From an uncultured Desulfofustis sp. (GTDB lineage: Bacteria > Desulfobacterota > Desulfobulbia > Desulfobulbales > Desulfocapsaceae): a DNA stretch of 45,438 nt. Position numbers and translations under genes: made by a program. Location: NCBI GenBank assembly GCA_905479735.1, contig CAJQNS010000066.1, positions 1 to 45,438 of the forward strand, in the 5' to 3' direction. The notes below the pieces were generated by a model. That model made no database searches. It was not told the origin of the DNA and saw only the letters and a list, made by a program, of their open reading frames with translations. Below, one piece after another: positions 14,593 through 22,209 of the stretch; the first letter of the stretch is position 1, and every line of letters starts with the position of its first letter.

Positions 14593-15584
14593 GAAGAAGT
14601 CGACGGCCCATAGAAGTATTCAGCCTTTCCTTTCTCGATGTTATCTCCTGTGGTTTTGGCGCCATCGTCTTGCTGCTGGTCATTATGAAAATCTCCGAGC
14701 CTTCAGTGATTGAAGAAACGACCCGGGATATCTCCCTCAGCCTCGCCAGCCAAACAACCGAGATCTCGGCCTTGAAGGACCAGTCGGCCGGTCTCTACCG
14801 AACTCAGGAACAGTTGCAAGACGAGGAAAATAGGCTGCTGGAGCAGATAGCCGATCTCAGCCGTCGACTAGATGAGGCCCGGGAAATACAGAAAGACGTG
14901 GTGGTTGAACGCTCATCACAGGAGGCAATACTTCAGCAATTTTATCGAGCCCGCCAGGATCTCAATGAGGAGATGATCAGGCTTCAACAGCAGCAAATCG
15001 CGGTGCCCGTCGACGCTCCCATCGGCGGCATCCCGGTGGACAGCGAGTATATCATCTTCGTAATCGACACCTCGGGTTCCATGCAGCAGTTCGCCTGGCC
15101 GGCAGTGCGCAGGAAAATGCAGGAAATCCTCTCGATCTATCCCCGGGTCAAGGGCATTCAGGTAATGAACGACATGGGAGATTATATGTTCTCGCAATAT
15201 TCCGGCCGCTGGATACAGGATACCCCGGCGCGAAGAAAAGCAATACTGGCGCGGCTCAGCAGCTGGACGCCGTTCTCCAATTCGAGCCCGGTGGAGGGTA
15301 TTACGGCGGCTATCAGGAGGTTTTACGAAGCAGACAAGAAAATCAGTATTTACGTTTTCGGCGACGATTTCTCCCGTGGCTCAATTCAGGAGGTGGTTGA
15401 CACCGTTGACTCGATAAATCGCTCCCTCGGAGACGGCTCCCGCCGGGTCCGCATCCACGCAGTGGGTTTTCCGGTACTGTTCGGACATGGTGGGGCCGAG
15501 CTCAACGTGGCCCGCTTTTCGGCCCTGATGCGTCGACTGGCTGAAGACAACGACGGCAGTTTTGTCGGCTTAACCGAGTTGTAA
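14589..15584 (+). CDS. TolR/ExbD-like TM helix, coiled coil and vWA domain protein (second of tandem pair)
   Basis: A 331-residue paralogue-like partner of the preceding gene with the same order of parts. The basic N-terminus RRSRRPIEV is followed by TM helix FSLSFLDVISCGFGAIVLLL (11-30; Asp17), a coiled coil at about 40-136 and a vWA-type domain from about 153 with MIDAS start D160-T-S162-G-S164. The other MIDAS positions are less canonical (FSNSSPVEG, then VFGDD), so metal binding is likely but not certain. Outside the TM motif and the MIDAS the two proteins are not close. This suggests a heterodimer rather than a recent duplication. It is the last gene of the operon; a weak A/T-rich hairpin (GAAAAAGACTTTTTC) about 45 bases downstream is not a convincing terminator. 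Confidence 0.87.
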   Translation: MRRSRRPIEVFSLSFLDVISCGFGAIVLLLVIMKISEPSVIEETTRDISLSLASQTTEISALKDQSAGLYRTQEQLQDEENRLLEQIADLSRRLDEAREIQKDVVVERSSQEAILQQFYRARQDLNEEMIRLQQQQIAVPVDAPIGGIPVDSEYIIFVIDTSGSMQQFAWPAVRRKMQEILSIYPRVKGIQVMNDMGDYMFSQYSGRWIQDTPARRKAILARLSSWTPFSNSSPVEGITAAIRRFYEADKKISIYVFGDDFSRGSIQEVVDTVDSINRSLGDGSRRVRIHAVGFPVLFGHGGAELNVARFSALMRRLAEDNDGSFVGLTEL

Positions 15585-15711
15585 AGCCGATCCAGTGGAG
15601 ATGTTGTTTGCTGCATGACCGGAAAAAGACTTTTTCTTCAGAGACACCTAGGCTAGATTCTGAGCTGGAGATCTGTGTCCAAATTCAGAAATCTTTATCC
15701 TTGAGGTGGCT

Positions 15712-17262
15712 ATGCACATATTTTCTTTTCGTCTCGCGCTTCTGATATATCTATTGGGAATTGCTTTACTGTTCCCCGGTTGCGCGACCCTGCCGCCGCG
15801 TCCGGATCTTGCCCATGAACCGGCCCTGCCGCCAGCTGATTCCGGTTTGCTTGCCATGCTTGCAGAACGTTTTACTGGTGCCAATGGTCCGGAGGCCTCC
15901 GGATTTCATTTGCTCATCGACGCCCGCGAGGCTCTGGATGCGCGCCTGGCGCTTATCGATTTGGCGACCAGCTCCATCGATCTGCAGTATTTCATCTGGA
16001 AGGGAGATGCTGTCGGACTACTGCTGTTTGATCGCCTTCTTCAGGCGGCTGACCGCGGTGTCCGCGTCAGGATCATTGTTGACGACATCTGGCTCGGTTC
16101 CACCACTAGGAACCTGGCTGCCCTGAATGCCCATCCCAACCTGGAGATCAGGATATTCAACCCCAACCCGTCCCGGGATTCTTTTGTCGGCGGTTTTGTA
16201 CGATTTCTGTCAAGTTTCAAAACCCTCAATCAGCGGATGCACAACAAGCTGATGATCGCAGATAACCAGGCGATTATCGTCGGTGGTCGAAATCTGGGTA
16301 ACGAGTATTTCGGATTGGGCAGCGAATTTAATTTTCTCGATATGGATGTCATGTCTGTGGGCGCGGTGGTGGAAGAAAGCTCCAATGCCTATGACGACTA
16401 TTGGAATGACAATGCGGTCTACCCGCTCACTGGCTGGATGGCAGGTCTGCCGGACAACACTCTGGATGAGGTGCGCCGCGGCGTGTCTGAACTTCTCGAC
16501 GAACATCGTCCGCAGTTGATCTCGTATTCCCTGGCCCCCCAGAATTGGCGGACGTGGCTCGCAACTATCGAGGAAAACCTGCTTGTCGGTTCCGCCCACT
16601 TTCTCCAGGATGACCCGGTCCAGATAGACGGTCAGAGCTATCGACTTGTGGATATGATCTCCTATATCTCCGGGCCGGTGAAAGAAGAGCTATTGTTGAC
16701 GAGTCCCTATCTCATTCCTGTGGAAACCTCCCTTGAAGGTCTTCAGCGGCATGCTGACAAAGGCGTTAGTGTAAAACTCATCACCAATTCCCTGGCTTCA
16801 ACCAACCACACGCTGGTCAGCAGTCATTATAAAAAATATCGGAGGCCGATCCTCGCTACAGGAACCCAGCTTTTTGAGTTTCACAATCAGCCCTCGGGAA
16901 CGATCAGAAACTGGGCCGAGGTGGAGCCTGTAAAAGCTCCTTTTATATCCCTCCATGCCAAGGTCATCATAGCTGACAGACAGCGCTGTTTTATCGGTTC
17001 CTTAAATTTTGACCCCCGTGCAATTGTGATCAATTCGGAGAATGGTCTGCTGATAAATTCAGCCGATTTGGCCCGGGAACTGGCCGGTTTTATCGAGCAA
17101 TTGATGGAGCCGGAGAATAGCTGGAGGCTGACCATAGGAAAGGGCAACAGAATTTACTGGCAGTCAGCCGAGAGGACCATCGATGCCCAGCCAGCACGGG
17201 GCGGTCTGCAGAGCTTCGTGGATCTGTTCGGTAGTCTGCTGCCCATCGAAAGCCAATTGTAG
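15712..17262 (+). CDS. ClsC-like phospholipase D family lipoprotein (cardiolipin synthase type)
   Basis: A 516-residue PLD-superfamily enzyme. The N-terminal signal ends in FPGC-ATLPP, a near-lipobox common in this group. Two HKD motifs are complete: HNKLMIADNQAIIVGGRNLG (about 175-194) and LHAKVIIADRQRCFIGSLNF (about 415-434). The length and the IDLQYFIWKGD motif match the ClsC/YmdC type of cardiolipin synthases, which condense phosphatidylglycerol with a second phospholipid at the membrane. The start is the ATG at 15712, with GAGG 5 bases upstream, rather than the GTG at 15706. It stands alone between the vWA operon and a cation-efflux gene. The substrate is not proven; a phospholipase activity is the main alternative. 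Confidence 0.88.
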   Translation: MHIFSFRLALLIYLLGIALLFPGCATLPPRPDLAHEPALPPADSGLLAMLAERFTGANGPEASGFHLLIDAREALDARLALIDLATSSIDLQYFIWKGDAVGLLLFDRLLQAADRGVRVRIIVDDIWLGSTTRNLAALNAHPNLEIRIFNPNPSRDSFVGGFVRFLSSFKTLNQRMHNKLMIADNQAIIVGGRNLGNEYFGLGSEFNFLDMDVMSVGAVVEESSNAYDDYWNDNAVYPLTGWMAGLPDNTLDEVRRGVSELLDEHRPQLISYSLAPQNWRTWLATIEENLLVGSAHFLQDDPVQIDGQSYRLVDMISYISGPVKEELLLTSPYLIPVETSLEGLQRHADKGVSVKLITNSLASTNHTLVSSHYKKYRRPILATGTQLFEFHNQPSGTIRNWAEVEPVKAPFISLHAKVIIADRQRCFIGSLNFDPRAIVINSENGLLINSADLARELAGFIEQLMEPENSWRLTIGKGNRIYWQSAERTIDAQPARGGLQSFVDLFGSLLPIESQL

Positions 17263-17310
17263 GGCTGCAACTTGAAAATTGGTTTGTTGCTCAATCGCTA
17301 CGTTAAGAGT

Positions 17311-17360
17311 GGCAAATCTATCCTCCGAATACTGGCGCTATGCCAGCGGAAATATTTCCA
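17311..17360. repeat. Degenerate second copy of the palindromic element
   Basis: An intergenic sequence that aligns with the palindrome at 12359-12418. It shares TATCCTC, then TGGCGC, ATGCC, GCG and an A/T-rich right arm (AAATATTT) in the same order with near-identical spacing. Its symmetry is partly decayed. It lies between the ClsC-like gene and the cation-efflux-like gene. Confidence 0.4.
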
Positions 17361-17469
17361 TGTGTCTTGCTTTCGAGCACAAATAACAATCTAATAAGGC
17401 ACTGTAATTAAAGGCAGAAGTCCACTGAAATTGGGATCCTGTCATACCAGTTATCATGGATCATTTGTT

Positions 17470-18387
17470 ATGAACGAACAGAGGGGATTGAAGTTCTCGA
17501 CCGCAGGCAACCTCATCATTGGTATGGTTGGCGTCATGGTCGCCATCCTCAGCCATTCACAGGCTATCATGCTCGACGGGGTATTCAACCTGATCTATTT
17601 TGTGACGGGGCTGTTCACCTTGAAAGTGGCCCGTCTCGTCATCCGCGGGGATGATGAGCGATTTCCGGTTGGCTATGGTTTTTTCGAACCGCTGATCAAC
17701 GGTATCAAGGGGCTCATGGTTCTGGGTATTTCCGTGATGGCCCTGATAGGGGCGGTTGAGGCATTGTTAGGCGGGGGAAGAGCTATTTCCCTGGGGTATG
17801 CGACAGCCTACGGTTTCTTTGCGGCGGTCTCCTGTTGGAGTCTTGCCCTTCTCACCCATCGGACAGCCAATAAAACAGGTAGTCCTCTGCTCAGGGCCGA
17901 TGCTGAAAACTGGCTGGTCAATGGGGCAATTTCATCGGCTGTGCTGCTGGCCTTTCTGGGGGTATATCTAATCCAGAATACGAGCTATGCCTACCTGACA
18001 CCCTACATCGATCCCCTGCTGGTTTTGACGGTCGTGCTGATATCCATTTCGGTGCCCATACGCATGGCCTGGAAGGCACTGATGGAGCTGCTTAATCGTG
18101 CTCCCTCGGCAGAGGTGGTAAAGAGTGTTGAAGAGGTGGTTGCCATAAGTCTCGGAGATCTACCGGTGGTGGAAGCCTTTGTCAGGGTTCTGCAGCCGGG
18201 ACGTACCAGAATTGTCTCAGTGCACGTGGTGGTGCCCAAGGAGCATCCGATCTCCAGCGTTGGAGAGCTGGATGAAATCCGCACTAGAACGCTCAAAGCA
18301 CTGCAAAAGCTCCATGATTCAACTTTTGTCGATGTGCTGTTCACTGAGGATCGGCGCTGGGGGGCGCCCCTCGGTTCCGGGGATTGA
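17470..18387 (+). CDS. Cation-efflux-fold (CDF-like) membrane protein with altered metal sites
   Basis: A 305-residue protein with the cation diffusion facilitator layout: six membrane helices in the first about 205 residues, then a cytoplasmic ferredoxin-like domain (VEAFVRVLQPGRTRIVSVHV, residues about 235-290). The TM2 and TM5 segments read HSQAIMLDGVFNLIY and RADAENWLVNG. The usual HxxxD or DxxxD metal pairs are not present there (Phe39/Tyr43 and Asn147/Asn151 at the aligned positions), although Asp36 and Asp144 remain. Transport of Zn2+, Fe2+ or Mn2+ therefore cannot be assumed. The ATG at 17470 is chosen over an in-frame TTG at 17431 because the conserved part begins soon after; the ribosome binding site is weak. 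It appears monocistronic. Confidence 0.83.
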   Translation: MNEQRGLKFSTAGNLIIGMVGVMVAILSHSQAIMLDGVFNLIYFVTGLFTLKVARLVIRGDDERFPVGYGFFEPLINGIKGLMVLGISVMALIGAVEALLGGGRAISLGYATAYGFFAAVSCWSLALLTHRTANKTGSPLLRADAENWLVNGAISSAVLLAFLGVYLIQNTSYAYLTPYIDPLLVLTVVLISISVPIRMAWKALMELLNRAPSAEVVKSVEEVVAISLGDLPVVEAFVRVLQPGRTRIVSVHVVVPKEHPISSVGELDEIRTRTLKALQKLHDSTFVDVLFTEDRRWGAPLGSGD

Positions 18388-18521
18388 AAGTAGTCTGGTT
18401 GGGGCTCAACGTAGGGGCTGGTTTTCGTTATTGAAAAAGATCGATTTGGTTGTAGAGTAGTGCAGCTCGAGTGTATCTATCCTGTCTCTCAACCTTCTAA
18501 CCATATCGGCAGCATAAAATA

Positions 18522-20498
18522 TTGAATTGGACATCCCCACGAGTAATACCCGATCTAGGAATAATTGACTGGTCCGTTTTGTTGCGGATCAGTGCTCTGG
18601 CCTTGGTGGTCTCCATACTTGTCTACGTTTCTCTTCGATTTGGTGGTGTCCCTTTGGTGGCTGCTCACCCGGCGGCCCTGGCAGCGGCGTCGCCAATCAC
18701 CTTTTTCTTTCTTCGGCGGGATAGGAGTGGTGGGGAATATAGGCAGAAGCTCACCCTGTCGCTGTTTCTCAGGTTCTTGGTAACATTTACGATCGCGGCC
18801 TCTTTGCAAGGCGCCATTCTGGGACATCTGCTGAGGATAAATTCTGTGCCAGAATATTTGGGGTTTGTGCCGGCAGCAATAACCGGGACGTTGATCCTCA
18901 ACCTGGTCGCAGCCCTCTGGGTGTTTCCGTTACCAGGAAGTAAAGCTCCCCCCATGCAAACCTCGGTGAGTGTCCTGTGTGCTGCCATGGTTGCCCTGCG
19001 CTTGGCTTATCTTGGCCTGCCCGAGTTGATGGAACAGGAGGCCTATTACTGGAACTACACACAGCACCCGGCACTGAGCTACCTGGACCATCCACCGATG
19101 GTGGCAGTGTTGATCTGGCTGGGGACGAAACTGTGGGGTCTCAATGAATTCGGGGTCAGATTCGGTGCCTTTCTCTGCTGGTTAGTGACTGCTTTCTTCA
19201 GTTATCGACTGAGTGTAAAGGTTTTCGACCGGCAGGCGGCCGCGGGTGCGATGCTGCTGCTGGCTGCTCTGCCGCTCTATTATGGCGTTGGGTTCCTGAT
19301 GACACCTGATGCGCCGCTTCATGCCGCCTGGTCCGCCCTGCTCTATTTCGGCTATCGGGCCCTGATAGAAAATGACTCGGCCGCCTGGGCTGGTATCGGC
19401 ATCAGCTTAGGTCTGGGCTTACTGTCGAAATATACCATAATCCTGCTTGGGCCCCCGTTTCTTCTATTTATGTTGATTGACCGCAGGGCCAGAAGGTGGT
19501 TTTTGAAACCGGGCCCCTATGGGGCGCTTTTGCTGACTCTGGTGATATTCTCACCGGTGCTCATCTGGAATATGCAGCATGAGTGGGCCTCATTTCTATT
19601 TCAAAGCGCCAAAAGAATTTCCAGCGAGTCGGTTGTCTCCACCCCTGAGCTGATCGGTCACCTCACGCTTATACTCACCCCTGCGGGGGTGATCGGAGTG
19701 CTGCTTTTTTTTCTTTTTGGCAAAAATATTTTCAGATCCGTACAAACTCAAGAAGAGTCCGGCTCCCGTTTAAATGTCGATCGCGTCTATCTGTTGCTTT
19801 TGCTCCTTTCGCTTCTGCCGTTTGCCCTCTTTTTTGCCATCAGCTTTACTCGTGAGGTCAAACTGAACTGGACAAGTCCAATCTGGCTTGCGGTATTGCC
19901 TTTTCTGGGTTGTACTGTCACTTCAGTTTACGGCAGATTCTGTTCTATTTGTCTGATGGCGGTGCATCAATTATGGCGCTTAACCCTGCCCGTCCTGATT
20001 CTGGTGATTGGTGTAGCTCTGCACTATGTGACCCTGGGGCTGCCCGGTATTCCCCATCCGCCCGGACCATTTCTCATCGGTTGGGATGAACTTGCTGCCG
20101 AGGTTGAAAACTTGGCCGACAGGGTGGAAGGTGAATCCGGCCAGCGCCCGATCGTGGTTGGTATGGATCACTACCAGATTACCAGCGGACTTGCTTTTTA
20201 CCGAACCAAGAACGCCCACAAGAACGGGTTGTCCAACAAGTCAGCCGGTATCGAGCAAAGTGTCGGCTGGCACCTGTTTGGTCACAATTCCAGGATGTAC
20301 CGCCTGTGGTTCGACGCCAAGGACTGGCAGCCGGTCGATGTGATCGCGGTGGCTTCGAAAAAATCGAGACTGGAGCAGCAGGCGTTTAAGACCGAGGTGG
20401 TGTTCGACTCTGAAATCCTGCCGCTAAGTGCCAGAAAAGAGGGGCAGGAAGTGCGGCGTTTCTACTACCGTCTGATATCGGCAGATTCATTTGACTGA
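18522..20498 (+). CDS. GtrA-like domain fused to a GT39 (ArnT-like) glycosyltransferase
   Basis: A 658-residue polytopic protein. Residues about 20-135 have the four-helix pattern of GtrA, a family linked to polyprenyl-phosphate-sugar translocation (LRFLVTFTIAASLQGAILGH, then GTLILNLVAALWVFP). From about 150 it is a GT-C glycosyltransferase of the PMT/ArnT type, with the catalytic-loop signature MEQEAYYWNYTQHPALSYLD followed by HPP (E171, E173) and about ten further helices. The C-terminal periplasmic part is about 130 residues. Such enzymes use undecaprenyl-phosphate sugars to glycosylate lipid A, protein or glycan outside the membrane. The only usable start in the open frame is TTG at 18522, with no clear ribosome binding site. 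The acceptor is unknown. Confidence 0.87.
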   Translation: MNWTSPRVIPDLGIIDWSVLLRISALALVVSILVYVSLRFGGVPLVAAHPAALAAASPITFFFLRRDRSGGEYRQKLTLSLFLRFLVTFTIAASLQGAILGHLLRINSVPEYLGFVPAAITGTLILNLVAALWVFPLPGSKAPPMQTSVSVLCAAMVALRLAYLGLPELMEQEAYYWNYTQHPALSYLDHPPMVAVLIWLGTKLWGLNEFGVRFGAFLCWLVTAFFSYRLSVKVFDRQAAAGAMLLLAALPLYYGVGFLMTPDAPLHAAWSALLYFGYRALIENDSAAWAGIGISLGLGLLSKYTIILLGPPFLLFMLIDRRARRWFLKPGPYGALLLTLVIFSPVLIWNMQHEWASFLFQSAKRISSESVVSTPELIGHLTLILTPAGVIGVLLFFLFGKNIFRSVQTQEESGSRLNVDRVYLLLLLLSLLPFALFFAISFTREVKLNWTSPIWLAVLPFLGCTVTSVYGRFCSICLMAVHQLWRLTLPVLILVIGVALHYVTLGLPGIPHPPGPFLIGWDELAAEVENLADRVEGESGQRPIVVGMDHYQITSGLAFYRTKNAHKNGLSNKSAGIEQSVGWHLFGHNSRMYRLWFDAKDWQPVDVIAVASKKSRLEQQAFKTEVVFDSEILPLSARKEGQEVRRFYYRLISADSFD

Positions 20499-20792
20499 TT
20501 GCCGCCAGAATGCGCACTTTCGGCAGTAGCGTCTAGCCTTACAAAAAAGATGACCGATCGTGCCGGTGATTTCCTTTTATCTCTTTTTTTCAGCAACTTC
20601 GAGATGACCGTCATTGGACCGAAAGTGACCGGGGAGAGCTGATCAATTATAAATGTCTGCCTGAATAATTCAGCGTTCAACTAAAGCTCGATCTAGCGGA
20701 CAAGTTCCCCCTGTGTCTGAATAAACGAAACAGGCTCAGGAAGGGTGCCCGACAGCAAAAGCTATGGACAGATCCTCTTCAGAAATGGTTAG

Positions 20793-21167
20793 ATGGGGCA
20801 ACTTGAATCAGATTCCCACCCGATCCCTGGGCTTATTGTGCTGCGAAAAAAACCCAAAAAGAAGCTGACGCCCCTTCAGGAAAACAGGCTGCTGAAGATC
20901 ATCATTGTTTTGATCGTCGGTGCTTTCGCCTGGCTGCTCTTTGCTCCTGGAACCGGGCTCTACAGCCTGATTAAATTGAGAAGCAAGAGCAGCGAACTGG
21001 AACTGCAGACCCAGGCGCTGATCAAATCCAACGAAGAGCTTCGGGCCGAGATAGAGCGGCTGAAGCACGATCAGGCCTACCTGGAGCAGGTGGCCAGGGA
21101 AAAATATGGTCTGCTGAAGAAGAATGAAAGGGTTTTTGATTTTTCCAGAAATAAGGGCGACAATTGA
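20793..21167 (+). CDS. FtsB/DivIC family cell-division protein
   Basis: A 124-residue bitopic protein. A basic cytoplasmic N-terminus (LRKKPKKKLTPLQENRLLK) is followed by one transmembrane helix (about 35-52, IIIVLIVGAFAWLLFA) and a periplasmic coiled coil (SSELELQTQALIKSNEELRA). The family's closing motif is AYLEQVAREKYGLLKKNERV. FtsB links FtsQ and FtsL in the divisome, and this protein has the usual size and layout. The N-terminal 15 residues are poorly supported because the ATG at 20793 lacks a clear ribosome binding site; a GTG at 20838 is an alternative. It is convergent with the FmdB gene. The usual enolase neighbour is absent. Confidence 0.87.
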   Translation: MGQLESDSHPIPGLIVLRKKPKKKLTPLQENRLLKIIIVLIVGAFAWLLFAPGTGLYSLIKLRSKSSELELQTQALIKSNEELRAEIERLKHDQAYLEQVAREKYGLLKKNERVFDFSRNKGDN

Positions 21168-21187
21168 AGTGGCCCTGATGTTTGAAT

Positions 21188-21204
21188 GAACCCACCCGGG
21201 GTTC
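21188..21204. terminator. Weak hairpin between convergent genes
   Basis: An inverted repeat GAACCC/GGGTTC with a 5-base loop lies in the 49-base gap between the FtsB-like (plus) and FmdB-like (minus) stops. Position and symmetry suit a shared terminator, but neither strand has a proper T-tract. Confidence 0.3.
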
Positions 21205-21216
21205 GTCTCAACTCGC

Positions 21217-21429
21217 TCAGGAGAAACCGGATCCGCCGCCGCAGCCGGCAGTTGGAGGTGGACTCAGTGAAGCCGATGCCCCTCCCACCTTGATGCTCGA
21301 AGCTGACATCACTTTTTTCACATCGGAGCCCTGGCACGATTCACAAGAGACCGAGGTGGTATCGGTGGATGAAACGATGGCCTCAAACTCGCTTCCACAG
21401 GAATTACAGACAAATTCGTAGATTGGCAT
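21217..21429 (-). CDS. FmdB-family small zinc-ribbon protein
   Basis: A 70-residue protein with the FmdB zinc-ribbon signature at its very N-terminus. It opens MPIYEFVCNSCGSEFE (Cys8, Cys11), continues with VSCESCQG (Cys29, Cys32) and then VKKVMSAS, and ends in a Gly/Ser/Cys-rich tail (TAGCGGGSGFS). The four cysteines should bind one zinc ion. The family was first linked to regulation of formamidase and methylotrophy genes, but the function is generally unknown. The start at 21429 is the conserved MPIYEF Met, with AGGTG 6 bases upstream; the in-frame GTG at 21438 lies inside that ribosome binding site. It is transcribed away from the XRE/two-CW gene region and towards the FtsB-like gene. Confidence 0.9.
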   Translation of the reverse strand: MPIYEFVCNSCGSEFEAIVSSTDTTSVSCESCQGSDVKKVMSASSIKVGGASASLSPPPTAGCGGGSGFS

Positions 21430-21480
21430 AACTGGCACCTGATTAACTGATGACCCACATACCGGTCAGAGGACCAGCAC

Positions 21481-21512
21481 TAGGGTATTAAATGTTTTGC
21501 TTTAATAACCTA
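21481..21512. repeat. A/T-rich inverted repeat upstream of FmdB gene
   Basis: A 32-base inverted repeat: outer TAGG/CCTA (21481-21484 and 21509-21512) plus TATTAAA/TTTAATA, one mismatch in 12 pairs, loop of 8. It sits between the XRE/two-CW stop and the FmdB start, both on the minus strand. It could be an operator or a weak terminator. Confidence 0.35.
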
Positions 21513-21559
21513 ATGCCGGATCCATGAAAATAAAGGGCTGCTGATCGCTTAACTTGAAT

Positions 21560-21931
21560 TTATTCGACCAGAGACTTGAATATCTTGCAATTTCGGCAGA
21601 TTCCGATCTTTTCTTTGTAGGATGATTCACTGGTGCATTCACACAGGGTACCGCACAGAAACCAGCACAGGTGGCCGCTCTGAAATTCCCAGGCAGGGCA
21701 ATCCTCTTTTTCCTGGCACTCCTTCTGTTCCCAGCAGGGGACAAGTTCCGGGTTCTTTCCGCGCTGCTTGATCAGCAGGAAAAATAACTGGCGTTCGATG
21801 TGGGCTGGTATAGAGCGCCAGCCCTGCTCGTAGCTGTGAATGGTTTTTAACGACATCCCCAACAATGCGGCCAGTTGTTTTTGGGTTTTTCCGAGTTGTT
21901 TTCTGATTTTACTGAATTCCTCTTTTTCCAT
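21560..21931 (-). CDS. XRE-family HTH protein with C-terminal two-CW cysteine domain
   Basis: A 123-residue regulator-like protein. An XRE-type helix-turn-helix occupies about residues 5-45 (KTQKQLAALLGMSLKTIHSY with EQG following). A compact cysteine-rich domain follows (about 64-117), with nine cysteines and the paired Cys-Trp pattern (PCWEQKECQ and LCWFLCGTLCEC, then ICRNCKIF). The Cys domain probably holds zinc or an Fe-S cluster and may sense metal or redox state (inference). The start at 21931 is the ATG before EKEEF, preferred over an in-frame TTG at 21985 because GGAAG lies upstream. The upstream region (about 21990-22010) contains an ATATG-CT-CATAT symmetry that could be an autoregulatory site. 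Confidence 0.85.
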   Translation of the reverse strand: MEKEEFSKIRKQLGKTQKQLAALLGMSLKTIHSYEQGWRSIPAHIERQLFFLLIKQRGKNPELVPCWEQKECQEKEDCPAWEFQSGHLCWFLCGTLCECTSESSYKEKIGICRNCKIFKSLVE

Positions 21932-22209
21932 AACCCGCTTCCGATAAGATTGTTCCTGTAAGCCAGCAAATGCTGCCACTATCAATTAGTGTATATGCTC
22001 ATATCAATATACCACAAATGGGGAGGATGCGCTTTGCTTTTCTGCTCTTGCTACCACAAAAATACAAGATCTCTGTGGCGGTGGTTCTTTCGTATTAAAT
22101 TACAGTCAGTTAGCGAGCAATCGAAAAGTATTGCGGCGAGAGTACAAAACGCTAATATATGATCAGATAGATTCGCTTCAGCCACTCAGAGCCCGTCAAA
22201 ACACTTCAG

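Noticed and set aside
6255..15584. Zorya-type antiphage system
   Set aside because: A MotA/TolQ-like subunit is present, but there is no ZorB-like OmpA protein, helicase or nuclease; partners are PEGA, SUMF1, TPR and vWA proteins.
15625..15645. Terminator after the vWA operon
   Set aside because: The GAAAAA/TTTTTC hairpin is all A/T apart from its end, too weak for a confident call.
20465..20680. Small minus-strand ORF of 71 codons
   Set aside because: It overlaps the glycosyltransferase 3' end, has no ribosome binding site and no recognisable protein features.
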